The notes under the pieces are model-generated. The model did not search any database. It had not been told where the DNA came from and worked only from the letters and a program-made list of their open reading frames with translations. Positions 21,014 to 29,800 of a DNA stretch of 64,000 nt are shown piece by piece; position 1 is the stretch's first letter; each line of letters starts with the position of its first letter. The DNA comes from an uncultured Eubacterium sp. (lineage in GTDB: Bacteria > Bacillota > Clostridia > Lachnospirales > Lachnospiraceae), in the NCBI GenBank assembly GCA_947178105.1, contig CAMWXD010000001.1, forward strand, positions 119,430-183,429, read 5' to 3'. The position numbers and the translations under genes are program-made.

Positions 21014-22222
21014 CTTCCGATACCCCCTGTCAATCACCGGAACCAGCACCGCCGCAAGCACCAGATACAGCACAAGCAAAATCGGCAAAGCCCCCACAAC
21101 CTTCCCGCCGATCTCATATAAATGAAAATATCGGACTACCATCCCCACCTGCAAGAGCTGGTCTGGCAGCAGGCCGGTTACCTTGGTGACTGCTGGATGG
21201 TTCACCCCCTGCAAAAACGTTGGCAAAAATATCGCGAGAAACGGCACCATCACCGCAAGCACCGCTGATTTTGTTTTGGCGGACACAAGCATCGTCAGCA
21301 GGGCTAAAAACAGGCATCCCAGATATCCTCCGATTGCAATGGCAAGATATTCCTGCCAGACTGTCATATGGTAAAAGCTTTTCCATGAAGTCCAGCTTGC
21401 CTGGACTGGCAGCCCGGCACCGTCAGCACCCAGGCACAGCAGCACAAAACACGTATATAATATAAACACGGCTGCATAAATTCCGGTCACAATGCCAAGC
21501 CCAGCCTTGATTTTGTCCCGGACAGCACGGTTTCTCCCATATGCACTGCTGAAAAAAACAGCATCTGCCCTCCAAGAAAACTCGCCGGAAAAAATGCCTG
21601 CCACAAGGTATCCGAGTATCAGCGCTAAAAGCATCACAACCGTCGGCGCATACTCCACCGCCTGCCTCCATCCCAGCATATAATCGATCGAAAACGGCAC
21701 CTGCAATTTTTCATACTGGCTGACTAAATACGCTTTTTGCGAATCCGAAAACTGTTCTGACGCCTCCTTTGACAGCCAGCTTTTCAAAAGCTGTATCCGG
21801 TTGCTGTAAAAATCCGCCGCGTCCGATTCTGTCAGGGAATCCGCCCGATAATAGTCATAGTCCTGAAATCCCTTTGCAAAAGCACAGTTTAAAAGGTCCC
21901 GGATCCCCTGAACCCCCTGTCCCCAGCTATATGCAATCTCATTGTCCTTAAGCTCTTTGGAGCGATACTGCGCAGACTGTTTGATCCTGCGGTTTTCTGC
22001 GATTGCCTGACGCAGCTTCTCTTCATCCAGGCAGCCTGCCCATTCTTTTTGCGCTTCTTTTAGCTTCACCGCTGCGGCAGGCCCTTTGATTTTGTTCCCA
22101 TCTCCATCCACATAGGTAATATTTACCGCCAGATAACTGACAACGCCAAGCAAAGCCAAGATCAACAGCAGCGCGATCTGGCTGCTTCTTTTCGAAAACA
22201 CTTTTTTCATTTCATACTTCAT
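21008..22222 (-). CDS. ABC-2 type transporter permease
   Basis: 404 residues. TM1 is near the N-terminus (SQIALLLILALLGVVSYLAV), then a long extracytoplasmic segment (about 35-190) with LKEAQKEWAGCLDEEKL, then five hydrophobic segments between about 190 and 395. That is the topology of ABC-2 permeases with a large extracellular loop, such as BcrB/LanFEG-like and NatB-like proteins. The start ATG overlaps the stop region of the ATPase gene by 11 nt, so the two are translationally coupled. Substrate unknown; self-immunity or antimicrobial-peptide resistance is one possibility for such operons. Confidence 0.82.
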   Translation of the reverse strand: MKYEMKKVFSKRSSQIALLLILALLGVVSYLAVNITYVDGDGNKIKGPAAAVKLKEAQKEWAGCLDEEKLRQAIAENRRIKQSAQYRSKELKDNEIAYSWGQGVQGIRDLLNCAFAKGFQDYDYYRADSLTESDAADFYSNRIQLLKSWLSKEASEQFSDSQKAYLVSQYEKLQVPFSIDYMLGWRQAVEYAPTVVMLLALILGYLVAGIFSGEFSWRADAVFFSSAYGRNRAVRDKIKAGLGIVTGIYAAVFILYTCFVLLCLGADGAGLPVQASWTSWKSFYHMTVWQEYLAIAIGGYLGCLFLALLTMLVSAKTKSAVLAVMVPFLAIFLPTFLQGVNHPAVTKVTGLLPDQLLQVGMVVRYFHLYEIGGKVVGALPILLVLYLVLAAVLVPVIDRGYRKL

Positions 22223-23111
22223 ATTCTGCCTTACCCTTTTCCTCTTTTACACTCTCTCCAAAATAGTCCAAAAACAAATCCTCCAGCGTCGCCTGTTCCA
22301 AAACTGCCTGCTCATGCGGCTTGCCGTCTGCTATCACCCGTAGCTGAGCGCCGTCTACGACTGTTTTAACATTGGATACTTTGTATGCCTTCATATAACT
22401 TCCAATCTGCTCCTTTGGCACGCACACCTGCCAGACTTTATCTGACATCCCCGCCAGCAGCTCTTCCGGTGTCCCGGACGCCTGGATGCTCCCATTTTTC
22501 ATCAATAAAATTTCGTTCGCAATATACTCCACATCAGACACAATATGTGTCGACAGCAGCACCACCCTGTCTGCGGAAAGCTCGCTGATCAGGTTGCGAA
22601 ACCGGATACGCTCATTTGGGTCTAACCCTGCCGTCGGCTCATCCAAAACCAAAATCTTCGGGTCATTTAACATCGCCTGGGCAATGCCAATCCGCCGCTT
22701 CATGCCCCCGGACAGTGTTTTCATCTTTTTCTTCTTTGCCTCCTCCATACCGACCTGCTTTAGCAGCTCTCTTGTACGCCTTTTTGCTACCGCCGGGCGA
22801 AGCCCTTTAATCGAAGCAATATACATTAAATAATCATATACCGTAAAATCGGGATAAAACCCAAAGTCCTGCGGCAGATACCCCAGCAGCCTTCGGTATC
22901 TTTCATCCATCGCAAATATATCCTCCCCATCCCAGGTAATGCTGCCGCCCGTCGGGCGCATCAGCGTACAGAGCATCCGCATCAGCGTTGTTTTCCCGGC
23001 GCCGTTGACGCCCAAAAGCCCGTATACGCCTGTTGTCATTGTATAGGAAATATGGCCAACCGCCATAAAATCCTGAAAGCATTTCGTTAAATCCGAAATA
23101 TGCAGTTCCAT
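22212..23111 (-). CDS. ABC transporter ATP-binding protein
   Basis: 299 residues from ATG 23111, preceded by AGGAGG and 9 nt. The frame extends to 23264 but overlaps the preceding gene without a ribosome site. Walker A is GVNGAGKTT, the Q-loop lies in GYLPQDFGFYPDFTVYDYL, signature LSGGMKRR, Walker B ILVLDEPTAGLDP, and H-loop VVLLSTHIVSDVE. This is the CcmA/BcrA-like class that pairs with ABC-2 permeases. It is the third gene of sigma factor - membrane protein - ATPase - permease. Confidence 0.92.
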   Translation of the reverse strand: MELHISDLTKCFQDFMAVGHISYTMTTGVYGLLGVNGAGKTTLMRMLCTLMRPTGGSITWDGEDIFAMDERYRRLLGYLPQDFGFYPDFTVYDYLMYIASIKGLRPAVAKRRTRELLKQVGMEEAKKKKMKTLSGGMKRRIGIAQAMLNDPKILVLDEPTAGLDPNERIRFRNLISELSADRVVLLSTHIVSDVEYIANEILLMKNGSIQASGTPEELLAGMSDKVWQVCVPKEQIGSYMKAYKVSNVKTVVDGAQLRVIADGKPHEQAVLEQATLEDLFLDYFGESVKEEKGKAEYEV

Positions 23112-23161
23112 GCTGCCTGTCCTCCTATTTTCATTCTCTTTTTGCATCACTGTACCATGAT

Positions 23162-23959
23162 TCACAGGCACTGCCCGCGCACCAAATCTTCCATGCTGCC
23201 TGTCTGGGCGCGGATCATACAATACCCCAGATACAATGCGGAAACGGCTGTCATGCCCGCCCATACCGGCAGCTCTACTGCACTGTAGATCTTTTCATCC
23301 AGTACAAGCAGCATCCATGCGACACACCAGGCAATGCACAAAAGCAGCGCAAATGCTTCTGAATGCACCCGCCTGCTGTAAAGCGTACGAAAACAAATGC
23401 AGCAAGTAACAAAATATGGCAAAAGAAACTGTGCAAGCATCTCCTGCAAGGCAATCCTGCCAGAACAGATCCCCGCAAGCACAAACGTGCCAAACAATAC
23501 TGTATCCACGATAACAAATAAAAACATCCTTGCCGCATAGATCTGGCGCAGTGAATAATACGCCGCCCCCTCTACCTCCACCGCCTGGCAGCTTCGGTTT
23601 TTCCATAGCTCCGGCAGAATAAGCATTGCAAGAAACGGCGCTAAAATGCCCATATACTTCTGCGTATCCAGGCTGCTGTCTGTATTCTTTAACAAATACC
23701 AAAGCATTGCCAAAAGAAGTCCCTGCATCACCCACCAGCGCTTGCGCACCCACTGGCTCTGCAAATACAAAAATTCAAAGCAAGACAGGCTTTCCATTGC
23801 CTCGCCTTCATAAAACGCCTCCCCCGACAAGCGAACCACAGCTTGAAGGGCGTTTTCATACCCTGCTTTCTCCCGCTTGCCCGTGCCCGCCGAAAGCACT
23901 TGCTGCGAGTGCGCCTTTAGCCTTTTCTTTAGCTTTTTTGCAGGCAGTCTCTGTCTCAT
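23162..23959 (-). CDS. Multi-spanning membrane protein of the ECF sigma/ABC operon
   Basis: 265 residues from ATG 23959 after AAAGGAGGCGCC; a GTG five codons earlier overlaps that ribosome site. The basic N-terminus (RLPAKKLKKRLKAHSQ) is followed by about 75 soluble residues, then six hydrophobic segments from about residue 80 on. I do not recognise a named family. Its place between an ECF-like sigma factor and an ABC transporter makes a membrane anti-sigma/sensor or transporter accessory role plausible. The N-terminal cytosolic part would be the sigma-binding candidate, but nothing in the sequence proves it. Confidence 0.75.
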   Translation of the reverse strand: MRQRLPAKKLKKRLKAHSQQVLSAGTGKREKAGYENALQAVVRLSGEAFYEGEAMESLSCFEFLYLQSQWVRKRWWVMQGLLLAMLWYLLKNTDSSLDTQKYMGILAPFLAMLILPELWKNRSCQAVEVEGAAYYSLRQIYAARMFLFVIVDTVLFGTFVLAGICSGRIALQEMLAQFLLPYFVTCCICFRTLYSRRVHSEAFALLLCIAWCVAWMLLVLDEKIYSAVELPVWAGMTAVSALYLGYCMIRAQTGSMEDLVRGQCL

Positions 23960-24024
23960 GGCGCCTCCTTTCACAATCCAAACAATGATTTCTTCTTCCC
24001 TAAATTCTTTCTTCCCAAAAAGGA

Positions 24025-24546
24025 TTACTCCAAATACTCCGACAGCAGCTCCCGCGCCCGCCTGATCCTGTACTTTACAAGCGGCAGCCCAATCCCTAAA
24101 ATCGCTGCGATATCCTTTTGCTTGCGCTCCTGCATAAAATACAACACAGCCGTCTCCCGGATTTCCTCCGGCAGGCGTTCCAGCGCCATACGTACCATCA
24201 ACCCAATATCCGGGTCGCCGCAGCGCTCATCCGGTGCGTCCCGCACTGCATCTGTATCGAATAACTGTTCTTTTTTTCTGCGGTAATAATCACTGCACAG
24301 GTTGGACGCGACTACGTACAGGTAATTTGCAGCCTTTCCATAGTGCTGGTACTGCCGGAACGAGCGGAAAAACCGCGCAAACGTCTCCTGGGCAAGATCC
24401 TGGGCATAGTCCTGGTCATCTGTATGCATCCGACAGTAGGCCAGTATTTTGGAATAATACTTTGTAACAAACGCTTCCAGCGCTTTTTCATCACCCATCC
24501 TCATTTTCTGTACCAGCAGAAAATCCGGTTCCGGCACGACACCCAT
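24025..24546 (-). CDS. ECF-type RNA polymerase sigma factor
   Basis: 173 residues from ATG 24546 after AAAGGAGGAGGAT; an upstream in-frame start at 24603 lacks one. Region 2 is DQDYAQDLAQETFARFFRSF and YLYVVASNLCSDYYRRKK. Region 4 is ALERLPEEIRETAVLYFMQERKQKDIAAILGIGLPLVKYRIRRARELL. No region 3 is present, as expected of group IV sigma factors. It heads an operon with a membrane protein and an ABC-2 transporter and probably turns on that operon in response to an envelope signal. No conventional zinc-binding anti-sigma gene is adjacent. Confidence 0.92.
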   Translation of the reverse strand: MGVVPEPDFLLVQKMRMGDEKALEAFVTKYYSKILAYCRMHTDDQDYAQDLAQETFARFFRSFRQYQHYGKAANYLYVVASNLCSDYYRRKKEQLFDTDAVRDAPDERCGDPDIGLMVRMALERLPEEIRETAVLYFMQERKQKDIAAILGIGLPLVKYRIRRARELLSEYLE

Positions 24547-24620
24547 ATCCTCCTCCTTTGCTGCATTGCTTTCTATACCTAATATAACGAGGACGGACGG
24601 CAAAAAGATAGGCTGGATGC

Positions 24621-24668
24621 AAAAAAAATCTGTACGGCATTGTAACTACAAGACAATCCCATACAGAT
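24621..24668 (-). terminator. Bidirectional terminator between the NMO-like gene and the sigma gene
   Basis: A 16-bp imperfect stem, ATCTGTACGGCATTGT with ACAATCCCATACAGAT (24628-24643 and 24653-24668), has eight T on the minus-strand side and a T-run beyond the other arm. Confidence 0.85.
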
Positions 24669-24694
24669 CCATTTTTTATCATCCAGTCTGGCAC

Positions 24695-25762
24695 TCACAC
24701 TGCAAGCTCCTGCATCAGCCTGGCAACTGTCGTCATTTCCCGAATCCTGCCGACATTTGCTCCGCAGAAAATAAGCCCCTGCTCCAAATTCCCTTTTACC
24801 GCGTTTACCAGAGCCTGTGTAATACAGTACGGCACCTCCTTCGGCATACATTTTTTTATACACTGAAAGCATTGTTTGATCGGAACCTTCCCCTGCTCCG
24901 CCTTTTGAATAAACGCATTGCGGATCGCCCGTCCCGGCATACCGACAGGACTTTGCACGATCACAACATCCTCGTCCTTTGCCTGAATATACGCCTGCTT
25001 ATACGCATCCGCCGCATCGCACTCCTCAGTCGCGACAAACCGCGTGGCAACCTGCACGCCATCCGCGCCAAGCCCGATCATATGCCGGGCGTCGGCACTG
25101 TCAAAAATCCCTCCTCCTGCAACGACCGGTATCGACACACCGTATTTGCTTTCGTAAATTCTTTTTTCTTTGATAATCTGCCTGATTTCCTCATCATAAT
25201 CCAATACAGCAATATCCTTTAACTGCGCAGGCGTAAAGCCAAGATGCCCTCCCGCCTTAGGGCCTTCCACAACCAGCAGGTCTGCCGTCCGGTGATACTT
25301 TTTATCCCACATCCGCAAAAGCACGGAAGCCGCTTTTGAGGAAGAAACAATCGGCGCAATCGCCGTATCCGCGTCCCCCACCAGCTCCGGCAAGTCCGCC
25401 GGCAGCCCTGCTCCGCAGACAACCAGGTCAGCGCCTGCCTGGACAGCCGCCCGCACATGGCGTGCATAATGCTTTAACGCCACCATAACATTGACGCCGA
25501 CAAGCCCGCCATCCGACTGCTGCTTTGCAAGCCTGACATGCTTTTCTATCGCCCGCAGATTGCATCCGCAGACATCCTGTTCAAAATCCGGCTCGTCATA
25601 CCCGATCTGTGCACTGGAAATCATCCCGACGCCGCCCGCCTTCGCAACCGCTCCGGCAAGGCGAGAACGGCTGACGCCAACGCCCATGCCGCCCTGGATG
25701 ATCGGAATGCGCGCCGTTTTCTTCCCTATTTTTAACTCATGAAATTCCATCATACGCTCCAT
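24695..25762 (-). CDS. Nitronate monooxygenase-like / FabK-like FMN flavoprotein
   Basis: 355 residues from ATG 25762, 8 nt after GGAAG; nearby ATGs at 25753 and 25750 are less well placed. The TIM-barrel FMN family is shown by IPIIQGGMGVGVS at the N-terminus, VCGAGLPADLPEL, VEGPKAGGHLGF, VVAGGGIFDSADARHMIGLGADGVQVATRFVATEEC. Members oxidise nitronates or, as FabK, reduce enoyl-ACP. The CxxxxC-containing C-terminal tail (KQCFQCIKKCMPKEVPYCITQAL) is typical of the clostridial nitronate monooxygenase-annotated subgroup. No fatty-acid genes are adjacent, so FabK is less likely. It is a single-gene unit. Confidence 0.8.
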   Translation of the reverse strand: MERMMEFHELKIGKKTARIPIIQGGMGVGVSRSRLAGAVAKAGGVGMISSAQIGYDEPDFEQDVCGCNLRAIEKHVRLAKQQSDGGLVGVNVMVALKHYARHVRAAVQAGADLVVCGAGLPADLPELVGDADTAIAPIVSSSKAASVLLRMWDKKYHRTADLLVVEGPKAGGHLGFTPAQLKDIAVLDYDEEIRQIIKEKRIYESKYGVSIPVVAGGGIFDSADARHMIGLGADGVQVATRFVATEECDAADAYKQAYIQAKDEDVVIVQSPVGMPGRAIRNAFIQKAEQGKVPIKQCFQCIKKCMPKEVPYCITQALVNAVKGNLEQGLIFCGANVGRIREMTTVARLMQELAV

Positions 25763-25849
25763 TTCTGTAACTTCCAAACTGTGTTTGAAAATCACTCTGT
25801 TTGAAAATTGCTCTGCATCTCTTTTTTATCTCTTTTTAAAGCGTTAATA

Positions 25850-25885
25850 ATTATAACAATATATTTTATTTATGTCAATATATTC
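25850..25885 (-). promoter_or_regulatory. Consensus promoter for the NMO-like gene with overlapping direct repeat
   Basis: On the minus strand TTGACA-17 bp-TATAAT occupies 25878-25873 and 25855-25850, about 90 bp before the start. The 9-mer CAATATATT occurs at 25858-25866 and 25877-25885, a 19-bp spacing (about two helical turns) spanning the promoter, which is a possible regulator site. Confidence 0.7.
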
Positions 25886-26068
25886 TATTTTTCATTATTT
25901 TATTAAGTAGTATTGATTACTATATATTGTTATGATTGTGCTGCCAAACTCTTTGCAAAGCATAACAGATGAATATTATGGAACTTAGGAACTGCCGCAA
26001 AATAACATGCCCATATTGCGCAGGATTTTTCTCCGAGAGTGCAATGCAAAAATCGCGCGCAGCAACAA

Positions 26069-26112
26069 CAAAAGTGTAAAGCCCGTGAACCTGCCACAAT
26101 GCTTTACACTCT
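26069..26112 (-). terminator. Terminator after the xylulokinase gene
   Basis: A 10-bp perfect stem AGTGTAAAGC/GCTTTACACT (26073-26082 and 26101-26110) with minus-strand tail TTTTGTTGTTG, 17 bp after the xylB stop. Between this and the NMO promoter (about 25886-26068) I see only AT-rich sequence and no gene. Confidence 0.75.
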
Positions 26113-26126
26113 TTAAAAAACTACAT

Positions 26127-27593
26127 TTACATCTTCTGAAACGTCTCCCGAAGCTTTGGATAGATCTCCCGGAACGTCTGATACCGTTTCTCATACAGCG
26201 CCGCCAGCTCCGGTTCCGGCTCTACTGTATCGGTCACCTTTACGATCGCTTCTGCCGCCTGCGCCACGCTTTCATACTCACCGTTTGCAACTGCGGCAAG
26301 CATTGCGCCGCCGAGCGCCGGGCCCTCCTCGTTTGCTAATGTATCGACCTTGATATTCAGGATATTGGCAATCATCTTTTTCCACAGCGGGCTTTTTGCA
26401 CCGCCGCCGCAGATCTTTGTGCGCTCGATTTTGATGCCGAGCAGCTTTGCCACCTCAAAGGAATCCCGCAGGGCAAATGCAACGCCTTCCAATACTGCCT
26501 GCGTCATGTCTGCGCGCGTCGTATCCATCGTCATACCGATAAACGTCCCGCGTGCTTTTGGGTCATTATGCGGGGAACGCTCCCCCATCAGATACGGCAG
26601 AAAATACACATGGTTTTCTCCCAGCTTTGTGATACCCTCCTGCTGCGCCGCGAAGTCCTTTGTTCCTAAAATGTCTTCCATCCACCATTTATTGCACGAT
26701 GCCGCGCTCAACATACAGCCCATCAGATGATAATGCCCGTCTGCATGGGCAAATGCATGGAGCGCGTTATGGCTGTCCACTGCAAACTGGCCACTGGCAA
26801 TAAACACCGTCCCGCTTGTCCCAAGCGAAATATTGCAGCTTCCGTCACCGACTGTCCCGGTTCCAACCGCAGCCGCAGCATTATCGCCTGCTCCTGCTGC
26901 AACGATCACTGTCTGTGGCAATCCGAGCAGCTTTGCAGCTTCCGGCAGCAGCGTGCCGACTGCTTCATAGCTTTCATAAATATGCGCCAACTGCTCTTGC
27001 CTGATGCCGCAAATATCCATCATTTCCTTCGACCAGCATTTATTTTTTACATCCATTAAAAGCATCCCGGAAGCATCCGATACGTCCGTACAATGTACGC
27101 CGGTCAGGCGGTAGGCAATATAATCCTTCGGCAGCATAATTTTGGCTATTTTCTCAAACAGCTCCGGCTCCTGCTTTTTCATCCATAGAAGCTTCGGCGC
27201 GGTAAACCCTGCAAACGCTATATTCGCCGTGTACTGCGACAGTTTTTCCTTGCCGACCGTTTCATTCAGATACTCGGTCTCTTCTGTCGTCCTGCCGTCG
27301 TTCCATAAGATCGCCGGACGGATCACCTCGTCGTTTTCATCCAGCGCTACCAGCCCGTGCATCTGCCCGCCAAAGCTGATGCCTGCCACCTGGCTTTGAT
27401 CTGCGTCTGCTACAAGCTCGCGGATGCCTGCCACACATGCGTTCCACCAGTCTGTTGGATTCTGCTCCGACCAGCCTGGCTGTGGAAAGCTGAGCGGATA
27501 TTCCTTTGAAACAATTTTTTCAATCGTGCCGTCCGCCTGCATCAGCAGCAGCTTGACAGCCGATGTCCCCAAATCCACACCTATATACAGCAT
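26127..27593 (-). CDS. xylB: Xylulokinase (FGGY family)
   Basis: 488 residues, start ATG after GAGGAGGGATTT. It phosphorylates D-xylulose to xylulose 5-phosphate for the pentose phosphate or phosphoketolase pathway. The FGGY N-terminal domain begins LYIGVDLGTSAVKLLLM; SFGGQMHGLVALDE and ILWNDGRTTEE are substrate-site motifs; the C-terminal domain has GAGDNAAAAVGTGTVGDGSCNISLGTSGTVF and KICGGGAKSPLWKKMIANIL. It follows the FucI-like isomerase by 24 bp, so the pair may process D-arabinose/L-arabinose-derived ketopentose as well as xylulose. Confidence 0.93.
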   Translation of the reverse strand: MLYIGVDLGTSAVKLLLMQADGTIEKIVSKEYPLSFPQPGWSEQNPTDWWNACVAGIRELVADADQSQVAGISFGGQMHGLVALDENDEVIRPAILWNDGRTTEETEYLNETVGKEKLSQYTANIAFAGFTAPKLLWMKKQEPELFEKIAKIMLPKDYIAYRLTGVHCTDVSDASGMLLMDVKNKCWSKEMMDICGIRQEQLAHIYESYEAVGTLLPEAAKLLGLPQTVIVAAGAGDNAAAAVGTGTVGDGSCNISLGTSGTVFIASGQFAVDSHNALHAFAHADGHYHLMGCMLSAASCNKWWMEDILGTKDFAAQQEGITKLGENHVYFLPYLMGERSPHNDPKARGTFIGMTMDTTRADMTQAVLEGVAFALRDSFEVAKLLGIKIERTKICGGGAKSPLWKKMIANILNIKVDTLANEEGPALGGAMLAAVANGEYESVAQAAEAIVKVTDTVEPEPELAALYEKRYQTFREIYPKLRETFQKM

Positions 27594-27617
27594 AAATCCC
27601 TCCTCTGGCTCTCTGTC

Positions 27618-29105
27618 TTATGCAAAAGGATTTTCTGTCTTGTAACGCATCTCTTTCGGCTGGTTAAAGCCGATTTCTTCCGGCGCTACTCCAATCAGCT
27701 TAAACACTTCATACAGGCTCTTTCCGAAATGCCCAAACGCCACGGCGCCGTGATGCGGGTAATTGCCCTCGATCAATACATGGCGGTAGAACCTGCCCAT
27801 CTGCGGGATCGCAAACACGCCGATCGAGCCAAACGATTTTGTCGCTACCGGAAGCACCTCACCCTGCGCCACATAAGCGCGCAGCTTTGCATCCGCCGTA
27901 CTCTGCAATCTGAAAAACGTAATATCCCCAGGAGCAATGTCCCCTTCCAGCGTTCCCTGCGTCACTTCTTCCGGGAGCGTGCGAGCCATAATCATCTGGT
28001 ATTTCATCGAACATGATGACAGCTTTCTGGAGCATGTATTCCCACAATGGAAGCCCATAAACGTATCTTTTAACGTATAGTCAAATTTGCCCTGGATGCT
28101 TTCCTCATACATATCCGCCGGGACTGTATTGTTGATATCCAGCAGGGTAACCGCATCCTCACTGACACAAGTGCCGATAAACTCGCTCAGCGCCCCGTAA
28201 ATATCCACTTCACACGAAACCGGAATGCCCCTGCCTGTCAGGCGGCTGTTGACATAACATGGCACAAACCCAAACTGCGTCTGAAATGCCGGCCAGCATT
28301 TCCCGGCGATGCAGACATACTCCCGGTATCCCTTATGTTCTTCGATCCAGTCCAGCAGCGTCAGCTCATACTGCGCCAGCTTCGGCAAGATTTCCGGCTT
28401 CTGGTTTCCTGTCCCAAGCTCTTTTTCCATATCCGCAACCACCTCGGCAATCCGCGGGTCGTCCTTATGCTTATGGAACGCTTCGAACAAGTCCAGCTCC
28501 GAATTCTCCTCGATCTCTACGCCCAGGTTATACAACTGCTTAATCGGCGCATTGCAGGCAAGGAAGTTCGTCGGGCGAGGCCCAAAGCTAATGATTTTCA
28601 GGCTGCCCAGCCCGATCACCGCACGCGCAACCGGCAAGAATTCATGCAGCATGTCCGCACATTCCGCTGCCGTACCAACCGGATATTCCGGGATATAAGC
28701 ATGGATATTGCGCAGCTTTAAATTGTAGCTTGCATTGAGCATCCCGCAGTACGCGTCGCCCCTTCCTCCGATCAGGCTGTCGCCGGACTCCTCCGCTGCT
28801 GCGACAAACATCTTCGGGCCGTCAAAATGCTTTGCCAGCAGCGTTTCCGAAATTTCCGGGCCGAAATTGCCCAGATAAACTGCCAGCGCATTGCAGCCTG
28901 CCTTTTTGACATCCTCCAATGCCTGCTGCATATGGATTTCACTTTCCACAATACAGACCGGGCATTCATAAATATCCGCCGCATCATATTTTGCACAATA
29001 TGCGTCCACCAGCGCCTTGCGCCTGTTTACCGACAGGCTTTCCGGAAAGCAGTCGCGGCTGACCGCAACGATGCCAAGCTTCACTTTTGGTATGTTTGAA
29101 AACAT
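27618..29105 (-). CDS. L-fucose/L-arabinose isomerase-family protein
   Basis: 495 residues, start ATG after AGGAGGG. The family (COG2407) comprises Mn-dependent aldose-ketose isomerases. Relevant segments are VYLGNFGPEISETLLAKHFDGP, AAAEESGDSLIGGRGDAYCGML, IGLGSLKIISFGPRPTNFLACNAPI, and the C-terminal LIEGNYPHHGAVAFGHFGKSLYEVFKLIG. Located just upstream of xylulokinase, it probably makes a ketopentose that XylB then phosphorylates. True L-fucose isomerase is longer (about 590 residues), so a pentose such as D- or L-arabinose is a better guess than fucose. The specificity is inference. Confidence 0.85.
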   Translation of the reverse strand: MFSNIPKVKLGIVAVSRDCFPESLSVNRRKALVDAYCAKYDAADIYECPVCIVESEIHMQQALEDVKKAGCNALAVYLGNFGPEISETLLAKHFDGPKMFVAAAEESGDSLIGGRGDAYCGMLNASYNLKLRNIHAYIPEYPVGTAAECADMLHEFLPVARAVIGLGSLKIISFGPRPTNFLACNAPIKQLYNLGVEIEENSELDLFEAFHKHKDDPRIAEVVADMEKELGTGNQKPEILPKLAQYELTLLDWIEEHKGYREYVCIAGKCWPAFQTQFGFVPCYVNSRLTGRGIPVSCEVDIYGALSEFIGTCVSEDAVTLLDINNTVPADMYEESIQGKFDYTLKDTFMGFHCGNTCSRKLSSCSMKYQMIMARTLPEEVTQGTLEGDIAPGDITFFRLQSTADAKLRAYVAQGEVLPVATKSFGSIGVFAIPQMGRFYRHVLIEGNYPHHGAVAFGHFGKSLYEVFKLIGVAPEEIGFNQPKEMRYKTENPFA

Positions 29106-29316
29106 AAAAACCCTCCTTCGTTTTTCCTAAATATGCTTTGATGAATTTGTTAAAAGCATTATAGAATACAAATATGGGCTGTGCGACCGAAAACTTGTCG
29201 AAGTTTTGGCACTTTTTTGTCAATCTTAAAAACTTCTAAAAATGTATGATCTTTTTCTCGCTTTTGTGGTATAATAAACATATACAAATTCACTTATTAG
29301 AAAAAGGAGGCAAGCT

Positions 29317-29787
29317 ATGGAAAATGTACTAAATGTTGCTGCATATATCGCGAACCGATATTTCTCTGAATATGGCCAACACATTGATGAAATGAAGTTG
29401 CATAAACTTATGTATTTTGCACAAAGAGAATCTTTCATACAAACAGACGCTCCGCTCTTTCAGGCAATCTTTTATGGTTGGAAATATGGGCCTGTTTTGA
29501 AAGAAATACGAAGCGCTTATAAAGATGGTTCTTTTTCCTCTATATCTCCTTGTGCTTTAGATGAAACGGCTTTGCTTATTATAAACAAAATCTTTTCAAA
29601 TTATGCCGGCAAAGATTCCTGGAGCCTCAGCAGGCTAACTCATGGCGAATTATCCTGGAAAAGTTCAAGAATAGGCGTCTTGGAACAAACAAACAGCGAC
29701 AATCCAATGGATCTGGAAGATATTAAAAAAGATGCTGAACGAATTAAATCCCGGAGAAAAATGTTAACCGGATTAGGGCTCGCATGA
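29317..29787 (+). CDS. Panacea-domain (DUF4065) antitoxin-like protein
   Basis: 156 residues, ATG after AAAAAGGAGGCAAGCT, with TATAAT at 29270-29275. The DUF4065/Panacea core is ANRYFSEYGQHIDEMKLHKLMYFAQRESF, then FYGWKYGPVLKEI and SRLTHGELSWKSSR. Panacea domains are known antitoxins that neutralise many unrelated toxins (hyperpromiscuous type II-like systems), and were first noted in phage-associated GepA/SocA proteins. The gene is followed 13 bp later by a GNAT-like gene, fitting the usual antitoxin-then-toxin or toxin-antitoxin pairing. Confidence 0.85.
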   Translation: MENVLNVAAYIANRYFSEYGQHIDEMKLHKLMYFAQRESFIQTDAPLFQAIFYGWKYGPVLKEIRSAYKDGSFSSISPCALDETALLIINKIFSNYAGKDSWSLSRLTHGELSWKSSRIGVLEQTNSDNPMDLEDIKKDAERIKSRRKMLTGLGLA

Positions 29788-29800
29788 GGTAAAATAAAAT

